From Rhynochetos jubatus (lineage: Eukaryota; Chordata; Aves; Eurypygiformes; Rhynochetidae), in NCBI GenBank assembly GCA_027574665.1, contig CM050653.1:42668118-42732117 (forward strand): a DNA stretch of 64,000 bases, given 5' to 3'. A program made the translations under genes and the position numbers. Shown here piece by piece: positions 1-14,800 of this stretch (position 1 is its first letter; the number at the start of each line of letters is the position of its first letter). Below the pieces are notes generated by a model. That model was not told the DNA's origin, made no database searches, and worked only from the letters and a program-made list of their open reading frames with translations.

Positions 1-470
1 AGGAGAGGTAGAGGGGGAATTGCCCCTTTTGGTCAGGTTTTGTGATTGTTTTTCCCTTTGAATTAGGGTTTATTTTTTAACTGATTCTGAAACTTTAAAG
101 TACCAACTTAAATTGATTAGGATTTACATCCACTAAGGATCTGGCCCAGAGGTTTTGGGCCTTTCTGATAAGCACTAAAATAGAGTATATGTCTTCATGC
201 CTGTGAGAGCCAGGTGTGACAATAGGACTTATGCCTCTTCAGAAAACTCTCATGTCATTAAAGAAAAATAATGTACTGTACATGATTTATCTGCAGCATT
301 ATTTCTTTCTCATTAGATATTTTTATATTTCTTTGGTTTTCCTTTTTCCAAGTCTTAACCAACCCACCAAACCCATGATCATTGAAAAGCAGGTCTGCAC
401 ATACGGATTCATATGATTATCCTGAGCCAAGATCACATTCTCACTTACTAGGTGCTTGCTGAATTAAATG
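1..470. other. AT-rich non-coding stretch with a possible old repeat tail
   Basis: No gene is visible. Around 112-150 the sequence resembles the end of an old amniote interspersed repeat, with the motif AAGGATCTGGCCC at 135-147. The same ending recurs near 59,115. The remainder is AT-rich single-copy-looking DNA. Confidence 0.3.
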
Positions 471-2160
471 AGATCATATAAATGCTCTGTAATCCCATGG
501 CATCCTTTGGCAAAGATTTCAGCTTGTCAGGTACCTGATGCACAAAGAACCATTTCCCTTGTCATTTGTTCTGAGTTTGGCTCCCACCAGATCCATTTGA
601 AGCTCTGCAGTTCTCACAGTGAAAAACAGCTTTTTAAATATCATTATCACAGCTAAATGATCATTTCTCCAAACTCAGAAATCACAGCCTGCTCAATTGC
701 TTCTTACATAGATGTTTCCCATTTCAGATTATCTTTCTTTCTTTTCTTGGGATCTTTTCTATTTCTAATTTAACTTTTCTGACACAAGGTGATTAAAACT
801 GCGTATTTTGCAAGGTGTAGGCAAACCATAGATTTATGCAGTGGTACAAAACATTGTCTGTTCCACTCTCTATCTTTCTTACTAATGCCTAACTCTTTGG
901 TTTACTTTTTTTTTCCTGGCTGCTACTGAACAATACACTGATGTGTTCATGGAACGATCTCACTGGTGAGTATTGGTGCTGGGCTCAGAGTTCATCATTT
1001 AAGATGTGACATTAGAACTACTTTTGTCCAATGCTCATCACTTTACATTTATCCATACTGAAAGCTATCAGCTGCTGTCATCTACCCAGGCACTCACTTT
1101 GTAAGTGGTGCAGTTCTTCACAGTCGGTTTATTTATGAATATGTTAACCAGAGCAGGCTCCTGCACACATCACTCTAGTCCTTCACCAGTCTCTGCCCAC
1201 TATCATAAAAACTAGTTGCTCACTCTCTCTTTTTTTCTAATGTTCTTTAGAAATGCTAAGGAAATTGACAAAATTTGCTGAAGGCTGCTGGGAAGTACAG
1301 ATACACCACATCAGCCAGATCACCTTTATTCAACTTGTTGACTTCTTCAAATAACTCTGTTGAACCTACAAGGTAAGGCATCCTCTTAAAAAAAAAATCC
1401 ATGTGGACTCATCCCTAACAGATCATTCTTATCCAGGTGTCTGTTCTTTGCAGTATTAATATGCGTTCAGTGCCTAGGGCAGGCATCAGGATTTCATATC
1501 TGGACTTCCGTGGTTCTTCCTGAAACTGTATTTTTAGTTAGTATCATAACTGACATCTCCAAACCCTCAGGTGTGGGGGGCTGTTTTAAGCACATTATGC
1601 ACCATTTTTAGTAATCAAACTATTTCATTGTTGAGCTCTTCCAGAGCTATTGGGTGAACACCATCTTAATCCTGAGAATTTGCTACTTTCATCCATTGTC
1701 TCAGTGACAAAAAACCTCATCTATTTTACAGTCACTTCAGTTTCAAACAGATTCTGTAATGAGTTCTTCCTCAACCAAGAGTCTGAGCAGGGGAATTGTG
1801 CCTAGTTTTTTCAGTTTTGTGTATTGATACAAAGGCACTGTTAGCTTCTTGAAAATCACCTCATTGTCTCTGAGCACTCTTTTTATATCCTGTTCATTCA
1901 TGGACCCAAATGACTCTCAAGTGAACCTTTGTTTCCTGACATGCTTCAGGATGTATTATTGTCCTTTTGCCAAGAGCTAGGAGAGCAAAGTGATGGAACT
2001 TAGATATCCATGAGAAGTAGTGGAAAATAGAAAAGATCAAAAAATTTATTCTGTGTGTTTTTGGCAATTCTTTGCTTTTTAGAACTGGAGCAACTCATAT
2101 CCGAAGTTTACCTGTGCTTTCTATCTCCTGCTTATTTTCAAGCATTAATTCCTCTCTTTG
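470..2160 (-). mobile_element. Ancient, heavily decayed CR1 LINE relic (reverse transcriptase ORF2 to 3' region)
   Basis: No frame stays open, but read on the minus strand the order of conserved blocks follows amniote CR1 ORF2. The 3'-terminal part lies at about 470-720. The block equivalent to the region before the ORF end lies near 750-960 (for example TGATTAAAACTGC and CCATAGATTTATGCAG). The block around ACTTTACATTTATCC is at 1,040-1,060 and TTTATGAATATGTTAA is at 1,131-1,146. The QHGF-type region lies near 1,390-1,440. A block containing GGGTGAACACCATCT is near 1,650. The most upstream part, between endonuclease and RT, reaches about 2,160. Many indels and stops show it is dead and much older than the CR1 copies at 43-46 kb. 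The family assignment rests on my memory of the CR1 consensus, so the ends are approximate. Confidence 0.72.
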
Positions 2161-2629
2161 TCCAACTGGATATTAATGAAATGTTTCCCATCTAGTTTTC
2201 CTGCCGAACTGATGGCAGGATGACAGTCTGTGACTATATGCCTTATCAAACAGGTACTGCTCAGGTCAATAATCACAAGATCGACATTAGCTAATCTTCT
2301 GCTGGAAGAAGTCTTGGGTCTAGATCCAGGGCCAGCTGTGCAACTCAAGTAATTATCATCACATATTGTCAAGACCAAGCCTGGCCAGAGTGCGTTCATG
2401 GGACAATGTTAGACAACCAGTGTGATACAAGCGCTCTTTCAGGGATTATGGAAACATTGACTGTTCTGCTATTTTTACATGAGTAGGATTTGTAGGATTC
2501 AGATGTATGTTTACCAATTCAGAAAAACCTAATGTTCCTTTAAAAGTACCAACAGCATTAGAAAAGTTATGGAAGAAACTCAGCCTGTTCCTGTTTCACT
2601 AACATTCTTTCAGTTTAAGTAAGTGGATT

Positions 2630-2830
2630 ATCATAAAGTAATATTGGCAATTGCCAAGGCAATTGCACAGGGTACCAACTCTCTCCATCAGCAGAGCAGA
2701 GGTAATTAGATTGAAAACCTGGCTGCATTAGTCTAATCCAATACTGTACCGAATTTGACAATCAGTTATACATCATATCATCTCAGCACTGTGTCAAATT
2801 AATATCTGTATTCAGCAGAAAAAATGTGCA
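2630..2830. promoter_or_regulatory. Candidate conserved non-coding element with nested palindromes
   Basis: The sequence contains a perfect 14-bp palindrome, TTGGCAATTGCCAA, at 2,644-2,657, followed at once by a second palindrome GCAATTGC at 2,659-2,666. It continues with homeobox-type cores (GGTAATTAGATTG near 2,700, CAAATTAATATC near 2,795). The first palindrome has NFI half-sites (TTGGC/GCCAA) but a 4-bp rather than the usual 5-bp spacer. Balanced composition and dense palindromes suggest an enhancer-like block. This is inference from texture only. Confidence 0.25.
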
Positions 2831-5800
2831 GGTTGTGCTGGAGATATGACTAATGGGAATGCTTCTTGGAGTGTGTGTATGCAGTTTGCACTGTTAGGGA
2901 TGATGACAATTGGTTTCATCTGGAGTAATTACAGCTCAGTGACCACTAGTTAGGCAATTACTCAGAGGAAATCCTCTTGAGGGAAGCAGATCTGAGCTTT
3001 GAGAAGAAAACATATCCAATATAAATTCCTTACGTGTGGTAGAAAAACATTTCTTTTCCCAAAAGAAAGAAAAAGCCATGAAAACAGAGTAACAGCCTTA
3101 TTTAGCCAAGACCCACAGAATTTCCTGTTTCCTATGCGGAAAAAAAAATTATGAAACTTACAGTGTCAGCTTTGGTCACCGTGACGCTATGAACTTAAGC
3201 AGATGTAAAAGAGAAGGAAGGTAGTTTTGACAAAGCGCTCCGTCATCTGCATTACTAACGCACTGTCTCTCCAGGGAGTGCTCAGGGAGAGCAAAGTAGT
3301 ATGCATTTGGTAAGGTATGCGTACAGTGAATGCAATGTATGATACATACTTTATGAAACATGGTGGGAATGTTCTATCTTGAAATTATCTTAGAGTGGTT
3401 CTGACCTCCAGGAAAGCCATTTTAAGCAGAAAGAAAATGCTAATTCAAGAACATGCCTAGACTGTGAATCCAGGACATTCCCACGGAGGGGAAGGAGGTA
3501 TTTTGCATCTGATGCTTCAGAGTGCAGTTCCAGAAAGTGAGGTAGTAGGGGTAGGATCTTAATTTTTGGAGCCATATTTGATACAGGTTTCTCTGTTATC
3601 AATCAAAGCATCTTTTTTATTAGAGTAAGGAGCCCAGAAAGATAAGGAAAGGGAAATCTGAACAGAAGAGAGGAAGGTAGTGCTGGGTGGTGTTGCCAAG
3701 GCTCTTCCCTTAGATTAAAAAAACATCTTCTATTTCATTTTTCTGTTACAGGTATAAGCTGAGGCCTTGAAGCCAGTCTATCAAGTCTCTGCAGAACTAC
3801 ACTAAGGAATTAACTCATCAGTAAAGCCTCGTTTGCATTATAGAATGCAGTCTGCAAACATCTGGTCTTTTAACAGAAACTATCCACAAAGCTTATAAAA
3901 CAGAGATATTACTTTTTTTTTTTTCCCCTCCCAAGTCTGCCTTGAAGTAAAATCACAGCTATGGCACAGCGTGACAACTTTTGCTGTTTCTTCTACTTGT
4001 AACCCAGATGAGGATGAGTTCATAAGAAGAAAGAAAAGCTGTCATTTGGGAAGTGCTATGTAAAAATGAAATACCTGACACAGAGAGACATTAGTATATT
4101 TTATTGCTAAATTTTTGTACCTACTGTGTGCATAACGGGGCTGTGAAACACAGATTCTTCAGACAGACCTTGGAAATTTCTAGGCAGGTATCATAGCAGG
4201 GCTTATGGCAAACTTCACTGCAAACTCTCCTCCAGGCATACCAGAGGATTCTGACGTGGGGGGACTTCTGAATTACCGAGTCAAACTGGCCTTTGATGAA
4301 ACTTCATTTCTCCCCAGATAGCTCAGATGTGTGATCTCCATCAAAATAACATTTTTACATTGTGTAGAGCTTTGTAAGCTGCAGAATCCTCTATTTCTTT
4401 ATACATTTCATATGGAAAGAATTTCAACCCTCACAAAAAAACGAAACCATGAGATGTATTTTCAGTATAGTTGAAGTCTACCTTGAGGAATTACTGGTAG
4501 AATTAGCCTATGTATTCAAGTTCTCAGTACATAAAGAGCATTTTATCACATATATTTATTACAACTAAATAATATTAATGTAGAATACAGTATCCAATGT
4601 CTGGCTCAATACAGAACAGGCAGATTAAGTCTAACTACCACAGCATTTTTAATTGGCTGAGCTACATCTATATAGAATCGTAATTTTGGCAGTGGTGGCA
4701 ATAGTAATTTCTTTAATAAATCACAATACGCTCCCTAAATAGAAAAAGCTTTGCAATTACCTAAACAAATGGAAAAGTGATTTTGCAGGATCAGTAAAGA
4801 TAGCAATAATTGTTATAGGGCTTATTGCAGTTTATGTGATAGACTATCAAAAGTAAGACAGCATGAAAGTGGAGTCTATAATAAACAGAAATGTTAGCAT
4901 AGTTTAAAAGAAGAACTTCTGTTTGCTAAAATAAATATGAGTACAGAAAGTGATGAAGTGACTGCTTCAGAAGCAATGAGGTGCAGAATGCCAAGTCATT
5001 TCATGGAGATAGCAATGTGAATAATGTTTTCCAAGGTCTGCTTAGAACAAGGTTGTTACTGGTGAGTGCAAACATTTCTTCTTTGTTTTTAAATTACAAA
5101 GGCCACTGATATCCCAATACACAGAGATATTAAAATGTTCCAATAGTTGTTCCTAACTGCATGGGAAGGTGGATACTCCATCAGTTTGTTGTCTACTTAC
5201 TTTGAAGGCAACATGAAATTGTATCAGGAAGATATAGAAAATGTTTAACCATGAAGTGGTGCACATTTTGACAAAAATCAGTATTTGCAGCAGACTATGC
5301 AAATACTACTTTAGAGAGATAAAACTATTTACGTATTAATAAAGTATAAAAATGAATATTATTCCAAACAATCTCCTAGTCCATGTACTGCATAGTACAA
5401 AAAAGGAAGTTGTATATGAATCATAGTATGACCTTGAATGTATACAATGAAAATTTATATTCTTTTACCATTGTTGCCGAATGCTTTTTTGAATTACAAG
5501 GCAGTTTTCATTTTGTCATCCTTGAGTGCATGGAAACGTTGAGGAATTTCTCTGCAAGGTGCTTACCTCCAAAATCCTACAAATGAAGGAGTCTAAAACG
5601 TTGATCTTACATTACAAGATATTTTTGTATTTTAAACTACTATTACTTATTTGACTAAGAAAGGCATGATGAAAAGACATTTTAAATAACTGTTACTTCA
5701 TTCTCTACTCTTCTTTCACAGTGATAACTTTTATGATGTCTTAAAATTAAAATAATGAAAGCTTATAATACTTTAGTTGATGAAATACAGAAACTGTTTT

Positions 5801-8800
5801 TCCAAAAATAAGGTTTGGAAATACTAAGCATTTCTGAAGGACGGAAGCTTAACACAAATCTGGATGCAAATTGCTTGCATTCAGAACAATGTGTGATCGC
5901 TTCAGTGGCCTGTATGCAAACCTGCATTTTGGAATGGACTGACATTCTGCCTTCCCGTCATAGCTCTTTCCTATCTATGAAGTTTATTTTTTTGCAATCC
6001 AACCTCACATGCAGCACTGGAAAGAATATTTTCTTTTTGTGAACAAATGTAGACATTTTACCAAAAAAGTGCTGAATATTGATTCTCTTCAGGCAACACT
6101 TAAATAAAAGTTAGTTTCAGTTGCACACATACAGATTTTAATGGATTGATTGAAAAAGAAAAGGATTAAAAATACCATTTGAGTAACAAATTGAATTTTA
6201 TGACAATGGAATTTTGTAGATGAGGGCATCAAATGCACATTTGAAAAAAACTACATGGCATACTATGAAAACCAATGTTTTCATATATGTTCCGTAATGT
6301 TCTTTATTTTTTAGGTGGTTGTCCCTGGGACTAGGACTATGTAAATCTCCAAAGTAGCATTTAAATCTAAGAACTAGTAATTCAGCATGTCAGTGTAGTA
6401 TCCTTCAAAGAGCCCAAGCAGCAGTTAAGAAAGATATCAAATGTTAAGCACTACTCAGGATGACTTTGTGTTGTCTTTGTTTATACGATTTTGCTTTCAA
6501 CATTATAATCAGGAATGAAACCTTTTATCTGGCTAGAATAAACTTGTAGTGTTGGTGCATTTAAGCTCTTCTATTGTTAAAAGTGACTCATGGTACAGCT
6601 GATAAACCCGAGGACAGGTTTGTGTAGGACAGGACTGTGTAGACAACTGTGTATTGTCTAATACAACTTTTGGTTTTTTTTTTTTTTTTTAAAGACACTC
6701 CCACCAGCTCCCACATTCTCACTTTCAGTTCTCTGTCCTCTCCTTTTTCTTCATGTAACTGTGGGTAGTCACCTGCCCTGTAACGGGATCAATGAAATGA
6801 AATTGGTTAAAAAGCAGTCTGCAGACATGTTTTCCAGGGGAAGGACAACCTTGCCCCCCAGAGCCAGACCTGCCTGCAGGCATCTGGCAAGGCTGAGGGC
6901 TGATACGAGAGAGAAATTTCAGGAGACACAGGCCAGCATCCCTGCAGCTCCGGTGACAGAGGAAACAGCTGGCATTCCCAGCACCCTCAACTTTGCCCTG
7001 GCCACAGAGACTGATGTATCTTTGGGCTTTGACCAGTAAATGAGAATTGCTCTGAAGCTGTATCTGCCTGATGGATTTACAGGGGCATCTAAGAGGGTCA
7101 CGTAGGTGGCTTCAGGGAAGAGTGACCAAACTGAAAAGTTATGCCTTGGACAACATAACTTTTAGACTAAACCATCACAGTGAGCATGTCACTCAGTGTA
7201 AGCAAAAAAAAAACCCGGCAGGATGTAACCATCTATTTAAACTTTTCTGTAAGAAGGACTGTGCACCCAGTGTGGGTAACAGAAGTCCAGACTTCTCTTT
7301 GGCAGTGGACGGAATTATTCAACGTTAGTTGCTTTTAGTTAATACTTGTAGAGAGATGCAGCACTGGTGTATTGTTCCAGGTAGCAGCACACTGTGACAG
7401 GTCAGTGAAAATGAAGAGCGCCCAAGGAGAGTTAACCAGGGAGGAATCTTGTGATTTTTTTGGGTGATAAACTTGTAATTGTATAAATAAAGAGGTTAGA
7501 AGTGATCTAACTTGTTTATCTCCAAGAATTAGTGTCCATACAGCACTGTATAAAGGCTGAACATGCATTTGGTGCTGGGCACTACAGAACAAATCTGTAA
7601 TCAAAGAAACTTCTTTGTGACAGAACTTTTTTCTCACATCCCAGGGAGAAAATTCTGGGAGGGAATCATCTATCTAATCTAGCAAGCAAGGGCACAGGAA
7701 GAACCATGAACCTGAAGGTAAAGAACAGCAAATTCAAACTGAAAAACACAACACGTGTTCTGGTAGGAGTGATTGAAACAAACTATCAGGCAAAGTAATG
7801 GATTATCCATCTTTCAATGTCTTCCAGAGCAGTCGTGTTCTCTGAAGATGTGTCTTTTTTGCCAACTACAAGTTACTTGGAGGACAGTTTGAAGGGCGAT
7901 AGCTGACGAGCTGAAGATCCCCTCTGGGCTCAAACTCTCTAACCATGGTGCACTGTCACAGATCTTACAGAAAATTTAAAAGATGCCCCATCTTTCTTTT
8001 GGAAGCTAAAGGAGAGAAGAAGAATAAGGACCAAAGTGCAAACAGAAGCCTGAGAGAAGTAAATCTCCTATGCAGGTATGTCTAAAACAAATAGGCTGTG
8101 AGATGTAAATAGACTGTAGTCCCAGGGTGCAGAGAGGATGTATGAGATCCTCTGTGATGCTTTACATGAGATACCCTATTAGCTTAAACGTACATTAATT
8201 TGGATGCAATATGCATAAAGCAGAGCAAATGCACAAAGCTGCAGCATGAAAACAGCTGGAGTACTCTAATTACAAGGAACCCTTTCTGTATGGGATGCTG
8301 GGGATCTGAGATGAAAATTAAAAACAATGCTGTAAAATGTTGTATTGGCATTTGTGCAACTACAGTACAGAAGGCACATGTGGCAGGTGCCTATCTGCAA
8401 ATATCCACTTTCCTGGCCAATTCCGTAATTTTTCAAGGTGTAAGGCTCTGGCAAGCACGCTGCATGTTCACCTCGTGTGTAGGAAACAGCTTGCTGCTTT
8501 ACCACAGGGAACAAAACATGCCTCATCTCAGGGGCTCATGAACTCCTGAACTAACCGTATCCTGCAGACTTAGTAAAACCACCTTAATCTAGGGGAAAAT
8601 ACTGATTTCCAGCCCTGCCCTTGCACCCACACAGCTTCCCTGTCTGGTTTGGAAACCTGTGTTGGCAGTTTCTGGCATACAGTGTCTTTTATGCCCTCAC
8701 AGACAGGCAGCAAAGGTGGAACAGCAGAAGTGGTGGTAGTGGTTGGTTGTCTCCTTGAAACAGGAAAATGTGAGCGCCACATAGCTGCACTTCTAAGCTG

Positions 8801-11800
8801 TTTTTTTGAACTCTCACCACAGAATATATAGGAGAGGGGGACGAGACTCAAAATTCCCAAAGTGTGTGCAAAGGTTTTAGTCCAGAAGTAATGTTTGTTT
8901 CTAATTTAGTTCCTTTTTTTTCTTTTTTTGTATAGGGTTTTTGTAACATGCCATTTCATTCATACTGCTAAAATCTTATGGCCTTAATCTTTTTTTCTTT
9001 TTGCTAAACAGGAGTGTGATCATTATCTTGCAAAGGTTCAGATCTTTGTTGTTTTCTTGGCACACGATTATACTGGTGCTATCAGTGGAAAAGCACAAGC
9101 TACACAGAGCTGTTATGGATTTCTCATTAGCATAGAATCCTATTGATTCTCCATATCTTTTTTTTCCAAGGCTGAGCTACATGGACAGCCTAGAATAGGA
9201 TCATTTAGCGCTGAGTTTAAATTGAAAGTACTATAGCTTGTTTTCGGTTCAGTTTGCCTCAAAGTAGAGTGAACAGCAGGAAATATTTACAAATATGCTC
9301 TAGTCAAGATTCAGTGTGTTTGAGTGTTAAAAATTATTTTTGCTGCATAGTGAATAGGCATTCTCTGATAGGTGATTTTCAAATGGAAGTTAGAGACATA
9401 CAGTTGGTTGGGGTTTTTTTTGACAGATATTCAACAAGCAAGACTTCTTTTCAAGGTACTTTATTCTGTCTCTAGTTTAAGCTATCTGTGCAAACAGATC
9501 GTTGTACGAAAGGAAAATAAGATCAAAATTATATGAAATGTTCATTTTAAAAGAAAAAAAAGCCCTCATCATTTAAGGCTAGAGTTGGGAACTTCTACCT
9601 AGGCAGAGGGTTCAAAGGCTTATACTGCCAATTTGGGCTGAGTCCAAAATATAGCCAAGTTTTGAGCAAACCTAGACTAAATTGTACAATCAAGCGCAAA
9701 CCAAGTGAAACACCAAGTTTCTTATCATCCCAGCCCCAAACAAAGCCTTGCAGTATCAACAGTCCTATGCTGTACATTTGTTCAAAATTGCACCCAAAGC
9801 CAAAAATCAAGATCCTTAAGACCCAGCCTTGGTTACCTGTATGCAGCCCAGGAGGAGTTATTTAGGCATTAGTTAGGCACCTCCCCCCCCATTTCCATCT
9901 CTATTCCTTTACTTTGTTATCTAAGCTCTGTTTAGTGATGAGCATGTCCCTCTTTTTTTTTTTTTAGCTTTATTATGTATGTGATGTGGCTCACCGGGAC
10001 TGTATGCTCTATTGCTTCTTGAATTAGGCAAGTTCTGAGAGGATTGTTCTTTGAACGCTGCCTGCAGATTCATAAGAGTACATCCTTCCCTGGGGACGTA
10101 CATAATCTTCTCCTTTCCCATCAAGGAGAGTGTAATTACAACAGAGTGTGGTGTGACAGATGTGGGTATTATAAACAGACTGTCAGCGCTTTCTGAATGA
10201 CTCAGGCATCAGTTTTCCCTCCTACCAAACACCAACAGAATGTTCTGTGTATCTCTGTATTCTAAATTATCATCTTGGTATCAGTTCCCATTCATTCTGA
10301 CACTGTATTTTAGCCAAGCACTGATAACTGTACAGTGCAAGGTATTTGATGCCTCCTTCCTTGATCTGCTGATTTGTTCCTGCCTCCCTTCCCCTGTTCC
10401 AGCTGCAACTGGGAGCCTTTATTTGTTTCCAAATGGAAATCAGTCTAGGTTTGCATTTATCAAGTATGTCATTCAATCTTTCATTTACTGCCTTTTCAGT
10501 CATTTCTGGGTTCTCCATTTTTTTCTATTAAGGGAACTGTCTTGAACCTTTGCACCTTTTTATTGTGTGTTAATGTAACTGTTCAAATCTCACAGCTCGT
10601 GGCTCACTTCTCCTCAGAGTCCACTCTTTTATTATTGCAAACCTGTAGCAAAATTACAAAAGCACTCTACCCTGCAGTACATTTTACACTTACGTGAACA
10701 TACAGACTGAAGAGTTTTTATTCCTAGAGGTCCCACTTTCTTGTAATTCATTTCATGCTAAATAAAATGAAGGGCTATCCATTTTACCTTTGACTTGGAA
10801 ACCAAAAAACAGTAGAAAGCTCAAAAATGAAAGCAAATATCCATTGAAGTTTAAATGGCATCTCTTTAATGGAAGAAAAGAACAGTAGAAACTGTAGTTT
10901 TTTGCATCCAAGTGCGAATGGAGTTAGAGGAACCTAATGCCCGCATATCCGTTAAAGTTCTTGTGTCAAACCTAGTTCTGTCTTTTCCTTTGTCCCACTG
11001 AGCTGATTTGTGTCCCTGTAGCAGGGAAGTGATTCATAAATATTCTTGCATATAAAAGCAACTGTTCTACTGCTTCTGAATTCCCTTTTTTTTTTTTTTT
11101 TTTGCTTACTCTGAAGTTCAAAGCCTGGTGTCCCGGCAAGTATCCTAGTACTCTTGGTTGCTAAACGAAGTGAATCCTCCACCTTCTCTTGCTGCCCAGC
11201 AGTGTGAAAAAGCGGTGTACTTGCCAGTGCCTGTACACGCAGGACTGATGCCTGAGCCCTCAGTTGAGGTCTTGGAGTCTGAAACCCACCTTCACATCAA
11301 ACTAATGATCAAGCTAAGGGAAGGATAAAATTTGAGTCTCTCTCCTCTATTCTGCTTTCAGCATCTCCTGTCACCCAGTTCTCAGACACAGCACCAGCAC
11401 TTAGAGGGTGTGACAGCCAACTTTGGTGGGCTGCTTCTGCTCTGCATACCCCTGGCTGAAGGGCATTGCCACTCTAACAGAGCTGACAGGAGGGCACACT
11501 GCAGCAGCACAAGTGCCCAACTTAACTCGATCCCCCTTTCCCCAGCAGTCTAACTGAGGACACCAGGTTGGCACTGAAGCTGCTGAGATGCAGGAGTCTG
11601 TCCCATGCTACTGACGCAGAGGAGGGCAGCAGAAGTGCAGATGGGGATACAAGGTGGACAGTCCTGGGCTGTAACACCTTCAGCTTCTGCAGCCCATGGG
11701 CCTGAACCTGACAGTCCTCCCATTCAGCATATAACTCAGCCTTTGGAGCACTGAGGAGAACTCAGCTTCTGACTCCTTAAACATTTCAGTGCACAGCTTT

Positions 11801-14800
11801 CAGTCTCTGTATGAATCTGGACCCCAGAGGATTAGCCAAACACGGGCTTCTCTCTCCCTTAAGCTGCAGAAGGGCTGCAGAATTGCTATGAAGTAAGTAC
11901 TGTCCAGCCCAAAGCACAGACTGAATCTTAGGGGGCCTTCTCCAGCATTTCTTCCCCATGCTCATGTACATTGTCAGAAAATGTAAAGGATCTGCCAGGT
12001 GAAGAATTCCCTAGTCCAATACTCCCTCTAACCCCAGCCCAGACCTTCCAGGGTAATGGTCCTTGCAGGGAGCAATTTTGGAAAAACTTTTTCACAAGGA
12101 CAAATATGCCACTTCACACAGCTCCTGTCATCCCAACCCTAGTGCAGTAGGATCCCTCAGGCCCTCTGTATGAGTCCAGTCATGGAAATTTGGGCTCAGC
12201 CTCTTTCTATTTACTTGCTTTAATTGCAAGATTTTCATGGGAAATGTAAAGATTAGGGACTCCATCGCAAACTAAGTCACGCTCCAAGCTGTCTCTCAGT
12301 GTTGGTCTTAGTCTAATACCATACAGTTCCCCATGCTCAATAATCTGTAACAGGCAAAAGGGACTCCTCTTTCCTTGTGCATCAGGGGACATGGGACATG
12401 TCATTTCTTCAGGGAACAGAAATAAGGGAATACTGCTCCTGGTTCCAGTCAGGTGCTACAAGAACTATGTGGCTTGTTCCTAGCAGCAGCTTTGAGAGTC
12501 TGTGGGTAAGATTTGTTTGCAGATGTATTAAAAAATTGTGAACAACTGTCTTGACTGGAGAAGAAATGCCTGCATTCACAAGGTATATTATCTGGGATAA
12601 ATCACACAAGTGACTTCAACCTCCTTCAGTGCAGCTGTTTACAGGAGGTGCCACCGAACCAAGAAACAGGCAGGAAGGACAACCCAAAAAGAACAAGGTG
12701 AACAATTTTCTTTCTCAGTGGCTGCTATTGTTGTGTTGGCTGTGTAAGTGACTGTTTAACTCAGCAGTCTGTTAGAATGAAATTCATTTCAGATCCAAGC
12801 ATTTTCCCACATTTTGGGTTCGTATTTACATTTGTTAAGGTTAATAGACCTGACAACTTCTTCATGTTCTCACCAGGGAGCAGTCACTGACAAACCGTGG
12901 GAGAGACTGAAACAATATTCTCCACAGAAAGTAAAATCTGTGCATCTTAGGGCTGTTACACATTCCTCCCTAGTAACAGTCCTCAGTCCCTGTTGTTGCA
13001 AATCAGCACAGTGCCCCTGACTTTACCTCCGCAATGCTAATTTGCACAACCTGCAGATCTGACTGCTTATTCTTGCTACTCATCTTCCCGGTGTTCTTTC
13101 AGTACCCACAGTGGAGCCTCAGAGTTTCCTAAACCCACTTTGTTCTTTCAGAGTCTTTCTTGGTGCTTTTTTCTTCCAAAGTGTTTCTGTTTATTCTGTG
13201 CTTGTGGTACTGAGCCCCAACTTTAAGTGCTCTATTTCACCTTTTAGATGTCATCTGCAAAAAGCAATTTTTTAAGAGCACAGGTAGAAAGGAGAGGTCA
13301 GGCAAGAGGTGCCTTTGTTCACTTGTAAGGTTGCATGCCTTTAAAAAACAAAATAACACAGGAAGCCAGACAATTCATTCAGGAGAGAACTGAATTGAAT
13401 TTTTAAGGGTAATAGATAATCTGGGGAAGTATGAATCTGCATGCCTCCCACTGGCATCAGGGCTCACAGCATATCTGAGGCAGGGACATTAGTGAGTCCA
13501 GAGATATTATTCTTTCAGCTTTCTTTCCCTTTCCAGACTACACAAAGGACCACAGGGGCAGACTTCAAAGATTCAAGCAGACAAGTAAGACCTAAGAAGT
13601 TAGCTTTTTCGAGCTGAACTGCAGTTACTGGCCATATGCCTGCTCTTACCCTAAAATAAATGTGAAGTAAAATGCAGTAGCTCAATGGAGGAATTTAAGG
13701 TAAAATATTTTATTTGCATTTAAAATGGTATAAACAATATGGGCAGGTCCTGTGCCTAAGGTGACATGTGCTATCTTGCTACTGAGGGAACTAAATCCAG
13801 TATGTGAGTACACATAGAGAGTAATCTCTCTTCCCTTTCTTCCAGGTTCAGTTCAAGGAGGCAGGAACTGAAACTGGTGGCAGTGTTTAAAAGTCTCTGC
13901 TTTGCAGACTAGGTTTTCCAAAGATTCTTCCCCAAAACTTCCCAGGCATTTTATGAGATAGTTTCACTGGATTTCTTTGTGCTCCTGCCTTTAATGAAGT
14001 CAGGCTCCATCATTGCTCACCAATGGAAAGATCTTCCAGCGCAATGCCTTGACTTTAGGGCTCTCTATAATAAATGCCTCCCAAAAGTAGATGATAGAGT
14101 TGTGTGAAGGGGTCAAGTTCTTGCTATTAGTGACCTTGTGGTGAAAAGGATAAATCAGCCTTTGTTAGCACCTTGTATTAGCCTCTGTGACAGATGATAC
14201 CGCTCTTTCCATGGGAGTCCCAACAACAAATGCTCCACGAGGCCAAGTACTAATCATAGTTGTTTATTTGGAGACCAGCCTTCCTCTCACCATGCCTATC
14301 ACATTTCTCTGCCTCCAGCTCCATGTATCCTCTGGTGTTTTGTATGTCCAGGAGCAAAAATGTCACGGCTTTCTATCAGTGCGCCTTTGTAAACTTATGG
14401 CATATCTTGTTTGCCATGTGGGTTTTTTTTTTTTGAGCTGGAGCTTCCTTTTTTTCCGGAAGTTCTAGTTCACATCCTCTCTGTGAAGTTTTAATTTGGT
14501 TCCTTGTCAGACAAATCTCATATGGTGACTAATACAGGAAGAAGGACTAGGTAAAAGTCCAATAAGGTCTTAAATGTTTGGCCCCAAGTGAAGATGCTAA
14601 ATATAAATGCAAATAGGAAAGGTAGACTGGGGGAGAAATGCTGGCTTGTATACAGCTTTTCTTTGGGGATAAATAAATTCAGAACATTTTTAGATACAGG
14701 CTGAATAGAGTATAATGCTGTATTTGTCCTCAGTTTTTATCACAACTGAGAAGAGTCAAAAATTGCCTCATCTGTAAGGCCTTGGAATATAATGAGCAAG

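Noticed and set aside
1388-1399. A-run read as a retroposon tail
   Set aside because: It falls inside the minus-strand CR1 relic in the region expected to be A-rich.
9953-9974. Poly-A tail with AATAAA on the minus strand
   Set aside because: The signal is only 3 bases from a 13-base run and there is no recognisable transcript beside it.
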